Source: JAIVGV01 sp031425275 (GTDB taxonomy: Bacteria > Acidobacteriota > Blastocatellia > Pyrinomonadales > Pyrinomonadaceae). From it: a stretch of 64,000 bases of DNA. How positions within the stretch are numbered: position 1 is the first letter of the stretch; every line of letters starts with the position of its first letter. Position numbers and translations under genes: made by a program. The notes beneath the pieces are model-generated. The model was given only the letters and a program-made list of their open reading frames with translations. It did no database searches and was not told the DNA's origin. The DNA is taken from NCBI GenBank assembly GCA_031425275.1, contig JANPJA010000078.1:86998-150997 (forward strand). Reading direction: 5' to 3'. Shown piece by piece: positions 18,897 to 27,400 of this stretch.

Positions 18897-19352
18897 TTGG
18901 AACATTCTGACCCACCGACCGACAAAGTACCGGGACGGCTCCTCGCACTCGATTTGGGAACTCAACGAGTCGGCGCGGCCGTCACAGACGAGTTGCGCAT
19001 CTCAGTCAGAACGCTACCCTTTCTTCCGCGCACAAACTGGAAGAAATTTGTCCGGGACGTAGCTCAACTGTGCAAACATTATGACGCCAAAGGGGTGGTA
19101 GTTGGTTTGCCGCTTAACCTTGACGGTGTGGAAGGACAGGCAGCCACCGAGTCTCGCCGACTGGCCCGCAACTTATCTTTAACCATCGGGCTGGCGGTAT
19201 ATTTACAAGACGAACGCCTGACATCACACTCCGCGACCGAACTCCTACGCGCCGAACAGAGTTCAAACTCGGAGATAAAAGAACTCGTTGATAGCGAATC
19301 GGCAGCTATCATACTTCAAGATTTCTTACTAAGCGCCGGGGCAAAGAAGTAG
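18897..19352 (+). CDS. ruvX: RuvX/YqgF-type Holliday junction resolvase-like nuclease
   Basis: RNase H-fold protein of about 150 residues. It shows the metal-binding Asp in LLALDLGTQRVGAAVTDE, VVVGLPLNLDG, the Glu in YLQDERLTSHSA, and DSESAAIILQDFL. Homologues (YqgF) are implicated in 16S rRNA 5' processing and junction resolution. The frame is open from 18822, but that end overlaps a promoter, so TTG 18897 is preferred; the exact start is uncertain and the pre-LLALD region is not conserved. mltG follows, a common neighbour pair. Confidence 0.85.
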   Translation: MEHSDPPTDKVPGRLLALDLGTQRVGAAVTDELRISVRTLPFLPRTNWKKFVRDVAQLCKHYDAKGVVVGLPLNLDGVEGQAATESRRLARNLSLTIGLAVYLQDERLTSHSATELLRAEQSSNSEIKELVDSESAAIILQDFLLSAGAKK

Positions 19353-19495
19353 AAACTAAACCCAGAATGTCCGCCTGACATAAGTCAACAAAACCAAATT
19401 TTTGACCTCGGAGAGCCACTAACCATATTTCTATCTAAAGTGGTTAAAATTCTTTAAGAGATTTATAAACTGACTATCGCTAAACCTACCTAGTA

Positions 19496-20566
19496 ATGAA
19501 GATACTCCGAATTATTATTATTCCACTAGTTCTCGTCTCCTTATTTGCTGGAGGCTTTTACCTATGGCTCCAAAGCGAATTGAAGACTCCCATTACGCAC
19601 ACAGCCGCAGAGCAGTACGTTGAGATACCACGCGGCACTTCCCCTGCTCAAACCGTCGCGAAAATTAAGTCCTCAGGGGTTATCGGACGCGAGTGGCCTT
19701 TGTTGTTATTTATCCGAATGCGAGGACTTGGCCCCTCCCTCAAGGCGGGCGAATATCGCTTCCCGTCGCCCATTTCGCCTTTAGCCGTGCTGCGAAAACT
19801 TCAAGAGGGAGAGCAAAGACTAGAGCGTTTCACTGTGATCGAGGGTTGGACTCGCTGGGATATAGCCGCGGCTATGGCGCGCGTGCCCGCTTTAAAAATT
19901 GCTGACGAGAATGAGGTGTTGAAGTTATTGAACGACACCTCTTTGATTATGGATATCGATCCGAAAGCCGACAATCTCGAAGGTTATCTTTACCCGGACA
20001 CTTATAACTTTCCGCCCGGCACACAGCCGCGCGAGATGATCACCGCGATGGTAAGGCGTTTCAGACAGGTCTGGGATGATGGGATGGCCGAGCAGGCACG
20101 GGCTTTAAACCGACCTGTGCGCGAGATAGTCACCGTCGCTTCACTCATCGAGACCGAGGCGAAACTTAAAGAGGAGCGTCCGATGGCGGCCTCAGTCATC
20201 TACAATCGGCTCAAACTCGACATGCCGCTCGGCATCGACTCCACCGTCATTTACGCCTCGAAGCTCGCCGGAAAGTGGCGGGGCGACGGAAAAGTTTACC
20301 AGAGCGATTTGGATCGCGAATCGCCCTACAACACGCGTAAAGTCAGAGGACTCCCGCCCGGCCCGCTGGCCTCACCGAGCGCGTCCTCACTCGAAGCAGC
20401 CCTTCGTCCCGCCCAAACCGATTACCTCTTCTACGTGCGAGAGCCTTCGAGGAACGACGGCGCGCACAATTTTTATTCTAACGAGTCAGACTTCGCGCGC
20501 GGCGTTCAGGCCTTGAGGCAGTGGGAGCGGGAGCGTGACGCGCGAAATAGTTCGAGTCCAAACTAA
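19496..20566 (+). CDS. mltG: Endolytic transglycosylase MltG
   Basis: A 356-residue YceG-family enzyme that cuts nascent glycan strands near the inner membrane and so sets glycan length. One N-terminal membrane helix (IIIIPLVLVSLFAGGFYLWL) is followed by a LysM-like segment (VEIPRGTSPAQTVAKIKSSGVI). The catalytic Glu is in VTVASLIETEAKLKEERP, and conserved blocks LEGYLYPDTYNF, IDSTVIYA, SPYNTR...GLPPGPLASP and DYLFYV follow. It is downstream of ruvX, 143 bp away. Confidence 0.94.
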   Translation: MKILRIIIIPLVLVSLFAGGFYLWLQSELKTPITHTAAEQYVEIPRGTSPAQTVAKIKSSGVIGREWPLLLFIRMRGLGPSLKAGEYRFPSPISPLAVLRKLQEGEQRLERFTVIEGWTRWDIAAAMARVPALKIADENEVLKLLNDTSLIMDIDPKADNLEGYLYPDTYNFPPGTQPREMITAMVRRFRQVWDDGMAEQARALNRPVREIVTVASLIETEAKLKEERPMAASVIYNRLKLDMPLGIDSTVIYASKLAGKWRGDGKVYQSDLDRESPYNTRKVRGLPPGPLASPSASSLEAALRPAQTDYLFYVREPSRNDGAHNFYSNESDFARGVQALRQWERERDARNSSSPN

Positions 20567-20639
20567 TGAATTATTACCGGCCGGCCCGACTATCATCACA
20601 AGTTATTTATCAGTCCTATACGCTTTCCGGGGTTAATTC

Positions 20640-20668
20640 TTGAAATCAAGAGCATGTTGGTCTATTCT
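20640..20668 (+). promoter_or_regulatory. Sigma70-type promoter upstream of secreted protein gene
   Basis: TTGAAA (20640-20645), a 17-bp spacer and TATTCT (20663-20668). It overlaps the 5' end of the longest frame (ATG 20654), supporting translation from ATG 20729. Confidence 0.6.
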
Positions 20669-20728
20669 CAACTTGTCTCCCTTATATTTATCTTCGGCCG
20701 TCGTTCACGGTCGTGTATGAGGTGTTTG

Positions 20729-21349
20729 ATGAGAAAAGCTTTCGGTCTGTTTTTTTTCGCGGCCCTGACTTTCACCGCCGCCGCCGCACAGGAAAAGGGT
20801 GTGGATCATCAGAATAGCCGTATCCGTGATGCCGGGTCTGAACGCGCCCCCGGACAAAACGGTACGAAGCAGAACAACGGAACCGGCCGCGGCATTGACT
20901 TCGGCAAAGGTCGCACGCCCGCGCCCGCCCCGGTCCCCAACCCATACCGTTTCACCGTGCGACGTGATGTGGTTCTCCGCGCGGCCGAAGAGTTAATGGC
21001 CGAACAGAAGCTAGTGCTGGACACCTCCGTCTCGAAGCCGGCCGAGGGTGTTTTGATCAGTCAGCCCTACCGTTTTGTGAAGGGTGTGGTCGTCGCGGCT
21101 TCGGAGTTAAGCCGGCTCGCCGATGTTCCGCAAGACAATCTACGCGGCTGGTCGCAAGGGCGATACACGCTCATCGTGGAAGTTCAGGCACTGGATGGTT
21201 TGAGCACTTCTGTCGCTGTAAACGCTAAGGTTGAGGGCCGCAGCGATAGCGCGTCCGGCGCAGAATGGATCAGCCTGCTCAGTACGGGTCAAGCCGAACG
21301 TGAATTTATCTTGGCACTGGTAACAAAACTGACCGGCGGCACTCCTTAA
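20729..21349 (+). CDS. Secreted protein of unknown function
   Basis: Not recognised. 206 residues with a clear signal peptide (MRKAFGLFFFAALTFTAAAAQ). A low-complexity Gly/Asn/Pro linker (about 22-65) is followed by a compact domain of about 140 residues with alternating strands and helices: FTVRRDVVLRAAEELMAEQKLVLD, GRYTLIVEVQALDG and a final helix EFILALVTKL. Start: ATG 20729 follows GAGGTG and the promoter at 20640. It may be a periplasmic or outer-membrane-associated protein. Confidence 0.65.
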   Translation: MRKAFGLFFFAALTFTAAAAQEKGVDHQNSRIRDAGSERAPGQNGTKQNNGTGRGIDFGKGRTPAPAPVPNPYRFTVRRDVVLRAAEELMAEQKLVLDTSVSKPAEGVLISQPYRFVKGVVVAASELSRLADVPQDNLRGWSQGRYTLIVEVQALDGLSTSVAVNAKVEGRSDSASGAEWISLLSTGQAEREFILALVTKLTGGTP

Positions 21350-21448
21350 AGTTGATGAAGTTCACACGCTTCAGGTGTCGTATTCTCAACCAATTACCAT
21401 CCTTCAGCTAAAGCTTTTGGCAAAGTCTGCCGGATAATCTATTTGCAG

Positions 21449-22087
21449 ATGAAGGATATCCCAGAGTATTTAGGGAATGAGTTATCCGAGCAACCACCGC
21501 CGCTTGGGCAAGATTCCGAGCCAAGAGGTCTTGCCGTTAAACTCTGGGCGGCGGCGTTTGCTGTCTTACTAACGGGTTCTCTGCTTTTCGCTTACTTCAT
21601 TTTACGGGGCAGAAATGTGCAGAGCCTGAAAGCCACGCAACCGGTTGCTCAGACTGAACGCCCGTTCCCGCTTCCTCCCAAAGCCCAAATCTTTCAAGAT
21701 GAAATTATACTCAAAGGCTCTCAGGCCGTGGTGGGCGGGAGCGTCCGCAATCTCGCGGACGAAACCCTGGAAGATTTGAACGTCGAAATAGAGTTGATAA
21801 CCCACGACAAGAAAGAAATGCGCACGGTGCGAGTTGAACCCGCCAGCTTACGCCCCGGCGAAGTGGCCCGTTTCGTCTTACAGATAGCTTCGAGTGAGTG
21901 GAGTGGGACGCGCGTGGCGCGACTCTTAAATGCAAAATATGAAGGTGGTATTCCTTTCAAGCCGGAAATTGGTGCGAAGAGGCCACCCACTCGTGCGCCG
22001 GCGCCGAAAGTTGTTATCGTTCCGCGCCCCAAAAAGAAGGGTGATGATTTTCTTAACACCCCTGATACTCCGATCCGAATCCCTTAA
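21449..22087 (+). CDS. Single-pass membrane protein with FxLYD-like domain
   Basis: A 212-residue protein. A short cytoplasmic part is followed by one helix (LWAAAFAVLLTGSLLFAYFIL, about 30-50) and an Ig-like domain of about 95 residues. That domain includes LKGSQAVVGGSVRNLADETLEDLNVEIEL and LRPGEVARFVLQI, the pattern of FxLYD domains. The tail is Pro/Lys-rich (VVIVPRPKKKG). TTG 21443 is possible two codons earlier, but ATG 21449 is preferred. It is probably periplasm-facing; function unknown. Confidence 0.65.
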   Translation: MKDIPEYLGNELSEQPPPLGQDSEPRGLAVKLWAAAFAVLLTGSLLFAYFILRGRNVQSLKATQPVAQTERPFPLPPKAQIFQDEIILKGSQAVVGGSVRNLADETLEDLNVEIELITHDKKEMRTVRVEPASLRPGEVARFVLQIASSEWSGTRVARLLNAKYEGGIPFKPEIGAKRPPTRAPAPKVVIVPRPKKKGDDFLNTPDTPIRIP

Positions 22088-22238
22088 TCAGTCACCTTAA
22101 TGAATAACATTATGAGTCGGCGCATCGACCAATTTAAAGTTTAACTTTAAGTTCAGTTGATTTGCCCAACCATCGAGATTTATTCGGCCCGTTTTCAGGC
22201 GGGCAACTTTCAAAGTAGATAAGCTGTCTCAACTAAGT

Positions 22239-22847
22239 ATGGCGCGAATTATTTTCACTCCTCAGATTGCATCTGACACTACGAGATTCAAAATATGCCG
22301 TTTGAGTCCGGCTCTATGGTTTCCGCTATTCTTGCTCGCCTTCACATCCTACTCATCAGCCCAGTCGTCCCGCGTTAAACTTCCCCCTACCTCCAACTCC
22401 CAGACAACTGCCGCCCCAGACGAACTTGACGATCCGAGTCAAGTTTCCACTAGGGAAGAAATGCTTCGCAATCATGAGGTGAAGCGGCGCGAGGTCATTT
22501 ACAAGCAGAATCTGGAACGTGCAAAAGAGGGTGCGTTGTTGGGGACGGAAATTAGCGATGCCTTTCAGAAGCATCATTCTCTCGGCTCGCCCGAACGAAA
22601 AAAACTGGGACGGATTGAAAAACTAGCTAAATCCATTCTTAACGATCACGGGGGTGGCGAAGATGAGCAGCTCTTAAAAGACCCCCCTAAAGATTTGAGC
22701 GAAGCCGTCACCCGTCTGGCGCAATTGTCTGAACATTTGAAGGATAAGGTAGAGAAGACTCCGAAACACGTCGTCTCGACTTCGGTGATCAACTCGGCAA
22801 ATCAACTATTGGAAATTATCCGTCTGATTCGCACTTACGGTGGATGA
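22239..22847 (+). CDS. Secreted helical protein, unknown function
   Basis: Not recognised. 202 residues; a hydrophobic segment ALWFPLFLLAFTSYSSAQ (about 26-43) looks like a signal peptide with an extended N-region. A polar linker and a charged helical domain follow (REEMLRNHEVKRREVIYKQNLERAKEGA; KLGRIEKLAKSILND; LAQLSEHLKDKVEK). The VWFA gene begins inside its stop (ATG 22844 overlapping TGA 22845-22847), so the two are translationally coupled and probably function together. Confidence 0.6.
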   Translation: MARIIFTPQIASDTTRFKICRLSPALWFPLFLLAFTSYSSAQSSRVKLPPTSNSQTTAAPDELDDPSQVSTREEMLRNHEVKRREVIYKQNLERAKEGALLGTEISDAFQKHHSLGSPERKKLGRIEKLAKSILNDHGGGEDEQLLKDPPKDLSEAVTRLAQLSEHLKDKVEKTPKHVVSTSVINSANQLLEIIRLIRTYGG

Positions 22848-23824
22848 TGTCTCGAATGGCTCAAAATCATCAGCTAATTTTGGCCCGGATAGCGGCCCGG
22901 TTTACCCTCCGAACATTCCGCTTGCTGATTTTCTTTCTCTTACTTGGCTCTATCCTCTGCCCATTAAATTCAGCCGCGCTCACGCAAGACCAAGATGAGG
23001 TGATTAAAGTCGAGACCGATCTCGTCCTGTTAAATGTGACGGCCACGAAACCCGGAGGCGAATACGTTCACGGGCTCAAGCGGGCCGACTTCAAGGTTTT
23101 TGAAGACGGGCGTGAACAGGAAATCACCAATTTTGGTCGTGAGGAGACTCCGTTCGCTGCCGCCCTACTGCTCGACACCTCGGGTAGCATGGAGGGTCGA
23201 ATTCCATTAGCACGCTCCGCCGTGATTCGTTTTCTCGACGGCCTCCGCGCCGACGATAACGCCTGCGTTTACAGCTTCAACTCAAAAGTCGAGTTGGTGC
23301 AGGAGTTTTCCGGCAGTCGCGACCTGATGCCGAAGGCTTTCGAGCTCGGGGCAAAAGGGTGGACGGTGCTCAACGACGCCGTCCTTCGCGCGGCGGACGA
23401 CATCTCTAAGCGGCCGGAAAAACGACGTGCCCTGCTCATTCTCTCTGACGGCGCCGACACGCGCAGTTCCGCCTCCGCTGACAAGGCGCTTGCCGGTGCG
23501 CTCAACGCAAATGCCACTATCTACACTGTTGACATGGGTGAAAGCCGTGCCGCTTCACCTAATACATTAGGTGGGGCGGGGGCTTTGAGAAATTTCGCGA
23601 GCAAAACTGGGGGGCGTTACATCGCGACTCCCGGCGGACAACAGATGCGTGAAGCGTTTATTGAGATTATCGAAGAGTTGAGCAACCAGTACACCATCGG
23701 CTACCGGCCGTCTAACCGCGCCCGCGACGGCCGTTGGAGAACGATTGAGGTCAAAGTTTCGCGACCAGAGGTGTCGGCCCGAACCCGGCGGGGATATAAA
23801 CTGGCAAAGCTACCCGGTAAATGA
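22844..23824 (+). CDS. Secreted VWFA-related protein (acidobacterial type)
   Basis: A 326-residue exported protein with an uncleaved or late-cleaved hydrophobic segment (LLIFFLLLGSILCPLNSAA). It then has the acidobacterial VWFA-related domain (the TIGR03436 type, from memory), opening with VETDLVLLNVTATKPGGEYVHGL..DFKVFEDG.EQEI. The MIDAS motif is DTSGSM (about residue 109), with the later Thr/Asp in LSDGADTRSS. The end QYTIGYRPSNRARDGRWRTIEVKV is typical. This family is heavily expanded in Acidobacteriota and is one reason for the proposed placement. Confidence 0.88.
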   Translation: MMSRMAQNHQLILARIAARFTLRTFRLLIFFLLLGSILCPLNSAALTQDQDEVIKVETDLVLLNVTATKPGGEYVHGLKRADFKVFEDGREQEITNFGREETPFAAALLLDTSGSMEGRIPLARSAVIRFLDGLRADDNACVYSFNSKVELVQEFSGSRDLMPKAFELGAKGWTVLNDAVLRAADDISKRPEKRRALLILSDGADTRSSASADKALAGALNANATIYTVDMGESRAASPNTLGGAGALRNFASKTGGRYIATPGGQQMREAFIEIIEELSNQYTIGYRPSNRARDGRWRTIEVKVSRPEVSARTRRGYKLAKLPGK

Positions 23825-23868
23825 TTTAGAAGGAAAGCTAACCTGTTCTTAGTCCTTTTTGCTCCGAG

Positions 23869-24357
23869 ATGGCAAGGGAGTTAATTTTTGTCGGTAGCGC
23901 TTTGAGGTTCGTGAGGAGTCAGCCGCGCGAGTCGTGGTTGCTGGCCCGCGCGGCCGGGTGGGTTGTCGCAGTTTCTTTGCTCATTAAATTCCTGCCGCTC
24001 CCTAGTGTATTGTCCCTCATCTCGCCGCGCCGACCGGGCAGTGCGCGAGAGGCCCACCAGTTTTCCGAAGCAAGACTAGCGCAGCTCATCGATTCCCTGC
24101 TGGCGTTCGACGTGTGGTGCTTCACCCCTACCTGCTGGAAGCGTGCCCCAGTCCTCCACCGCTACCTTGCGCTCAGAGGGCGTGAGACTCGGATCGTCTT
24201 CGGCCTCCGCAGAGAAGGCGGCGATGCGCTTGCAGGCCACGCATGGCTTGAAGCCGACGGCATTCCGATCTACGAGGCCGCCGCACCCGATTACATCGTC
24301 ACCTACTCATTCCCTCCCGCAAATTCACCCTCCGCTAGATTCAAGCCCTCATTATAA
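23869..24357 (+). CDS. Lasso-peptide B2-like transglutaminase-fold protease
   Basis: A 162-residue protein matching the lasso peptide biosynthesis B2 family (Transglut_core3). Cys89 is in TPTCWKRAPVLHRYLALRG and His124 is in LAGHAWLEADG with Asp130 following, the expected Cys-His-Asp triad. An N-terminal hydrophobic segment precedes it. B2 proteins cut leader peptides from RiPP precursors. No B1 or asparagine-synthetase-like C protein is next to it, but the operon at 28.7-33.8 kb has a PqqD (B1-like) and a HPr-kinase-like protein. Whether they cooperate is inference. An alternative is a stand-alone peptidase. Confidence 0.78.
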   Translation: MARELIFVGSALRFVRSQPRESWLLARAAGWVVAVSLLIKFLPLPSVLSLISPRRPGSAREAHQFSEARLAQLIDSLLAFDVWCFTPTCWKRAPVLHRYLALRGRETRIVFGLRREGGDALAGHAWLEADGIPIYEAAAPDYIVTYSFPPANSPSARFKPSL

Positions 24358-24392
24358 AAAACGCGGCGCGTCCCTTTTCAGGGACGCGCCGC
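24355..24392 (-). terminator. Hairpin terminator for the secreted nuclease gene
   Basis: Perfect 13-bp arms 24363-24375 and 24380-24392 around TTTC. On the minus strand the stem is followed by a T6 run (24360-24355), so it best fits the minus-strand gene ending at 24486. Confidence 0.8.
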
Positions 24393-24485
24393 TGCTAATT
24401 TAGTTGCGGGAAGACTGCTGACTCCGCCCGCCCCTTTTTGTCTGAGCAGCCCTCGATTACTGGGTCAGCTATCAGTTGCGGCGAA

Positions 24486-27400
24486 TCAAAGTTTGTCGCC
24501 CCGACTCGCGTTGCTTCTGTTTGTGACCTTGTTCGGTGATGCGGCAGGGACGCTCAACCCCGCTTCCACGTTGACGAAGAAACGGAACGTCCCGGACTGC
24601 TGGACACCGAGACGGAACTGCACGGCGACAGACGCGCCCGGGGCGAGCGGTGTCCCTGTAGTGATCGTAACAAGGGCAACGGTCGAGTTGAAGCCCCCGC
24701 CATTAGGCTGCGAGGGCGGCTGTTCGAGCGTCAGACCCTTAACCGAAACCATCTGCGAGTTCGTCGTCGTAATCGTCACGTCGCCCGACGATAGCAAGCG
24801 GAGATCGGCCGTACCGGCCGGGACGCTGATACCGTTGGTCGTCGTAATGTCCACGACGCGGAAGCGAAGCTGTGAGACGGGCTGGGCCGTGGTGTTGATG
24901 AACCTGCGGCGGATGAAGAGCGTGCCGGAGTTCGAGTTGTTCTGCGGCTGGGCCACGAGGTCGCGAGCGCGGTTTTGGCAACCCGAAACAGGCGTCCCGT
25001 CAGCCGGGGCACCCGGGATTAAGCTAGCCGTGGCCGTGCCCGTCCCGCCGCACATGACGTCTAGCAGCACTGATTTGATCCTGCCGTTAAGCTGGATCGG
25101 GCTGGCCAGATTCTCCGGTCCCGGCGCGCCGAGTCTCGCGCCACCGCCGCCTGCGGCCGGGTTGGTCGAAACGATCATGAAGTCGGATGCGTTGTCATCC
25201 GTGTCCGCCGGCAGACCGGAGTTTAACTTCCTCACGTAGCTGTACTCGTTATCGAAGGCGAACTGCGGCAACCCGGTTCCTTCATAGAAGAGCGGATTGG
25301 AAGTGGCCGGCCCGGTGACGATGTTGCTCGTGACGACGCCGGCCGAATCAATCCGGCTGTTGTCATTGTAATTGGCTACGACCGAAGTGCTGAAGAGCGC
25401 GACGCCGGCATCGTCGGGCACATTCTGGCTGTAGCTAATGTCTGGCGCGGCGTAGGAGTTCAGATCATAACCGACGCTGTTGGCCGCGAGGTAGTGCCCG
25501 CGGGCGGGGATGACCGTCCCGTTCGGGATAATGAATAGACTTGTGACGGCCGCCGGGGCGTTGGGGTTGAGGGCGGCGAAGGAATCCGAATCCGTTGCGA
25601 CCGACCAACCCGCGGAACCATCCGTGGAAGCGACCGTGATGGGCGAGTCCGTGTTGTTGTACAACTCGATGAACTCATTGTTCTCGCCGCTGACGGGCGC
25701 GGGCGACTGCGAAGGGACGGGGCCGCGGAAGCGCAGTTCGCTGATGAGCACCTGACCTTGGAGACCGGGCCCGTTGAGGTTGAAGTAGGCAACGGGCATG
25801 TCGTGGTCTGAGCTACGTTCGGGGCGAGTCGTGTTGCTCGCGTAGAGGGACGGCGGATTCTCCGGGAAGTCCGAATTGCTATGAGCAATGGCGATTCGGG
25901 TGTAGCGCGAACGCGCGATTGAATTGACGATCACGTGGTCGAGCACCTGCGGCGTGCCCTCGAAAATGAAACTGTAGCGCTGCTCGGCCGGCACTTCGTC
26001 AATCAGGTTTACGTAATTGGGGTTGACGAGGTCAGGACTTTGATCGACGACGATCTGATCATCCGGGGTCGGATTGCCCTTGATGACGCTGATCGAGTCG
26101 TCATAACCGCTGCTGAACTGGAAGGCGTTGTAGTCGCCCACTGAAATGACGGGGGTCGTAGGGTTATTAGTCTGAAGTTCCTGCAACAGCCCGGCCAGTG
26201 ACTCGGCCTGCTTTTTGCGTTTTTCGCGGACGCGAATGCCCTCGCCCGTGACCAGCTCGATGTCGATGAACGAGCGGAGGTGGTTGACGACGACGATGAC
26301 GTTCAAATTAGCTCCCGCCGGTTCGACATTCGCGTTCAAGACGAGGGGCGGACGGTCGTGCAAAGTCTCGGTCTGCCCGTTTACAGGGTTGACGAAAGTT
26401 TCGGCGGCCCGCTCCTGCGTGACCGTGTTGACCGTCACACGCGAGCTTTTAACGAGAAAGCCGACATTCTGTGTCCCGCCCGCGGGAATGAGGTAAGCCA
26501 CGTAGTTCGGATTCGGCTGCCCGGCGGCGACCGCATCGTTGTTGACCTGCGTGGCGAGCGATTGGAGAGTCGCGAGGTCAAGAATCTCGATGTGCCCGAT
26601 GACATCCGGGAACCGCATCACGTCGCGGATGGCCCGGGACGCTTTGAGTTTTTGCGTGGTGTTGCCGGCGGTGAAGTTCTCGATGTTGTAACCGGCGACC
26701 GTGAACTCGTTACTCGCCGGGACGGGGACGGGGACGGCACTCATGTTGGCCGAAGCGTTGGGCGTGGCCTCGATGACGAGCCGGTACTCGCCGAAAGCGA
26801 AGTCGAGCGGCCCTACGACGCCGGTGAAAATTACGTTCGACGTATACCCGACGTTGGCCGCGCCGGCGCGTCCGTTGGTATCGATTTTCAGACGCTCCGG
26901 GTTCTCGTCCCAGCGCGGGATGCAGCAGTCGGGAACGCCGGTGGTCGGGTCGGGCGGGACGGTGTTCGAGATTTCGATGCCCGGCTCGCGGAAGGGACGC
27001 GGCACGTTTTCGAGCACGGTATCCACGTCGTAAAAATTGTCATTCGGAACCACCGTCTTGAGCGAGGTGGCCCCGAGGCGCATCCCCTCGTACTTTTCGA
27101 GCTGGGGCTGCGTGGGCAAAGCGGTCGGGTCGAGAATGGTGGTCGTCAACGTGACGGGGGTCGGGAGCCCATTGCCGGTGGAGTTCACCGAGACGTTCGT
27201 GACCGGGCTGATTTCCGTCATCCCGTTAAACTCGACGACGGTGCCGACCACTGTCACAGAGTCGCCGACGGCGACCGTGGGGACTGACGAGGTAAAGACG
27301 AGAATTCCCTCCGACGTGTTCGGGTCGGCGTCGGCGTTAGGCTCTTGCATGAAGAAGCTGTTGGCTGCTCCCGCCCCAGTGTTTGCTCCCGTTCTGAGCA

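Noticed and set aside
26280..27287. 335-residue plus-strand ORF opposite the secreted nuclease gene
   Set aside because: Antisense shadow; the minus-strand frame carries signal peptide, LTD and EEP motifs.
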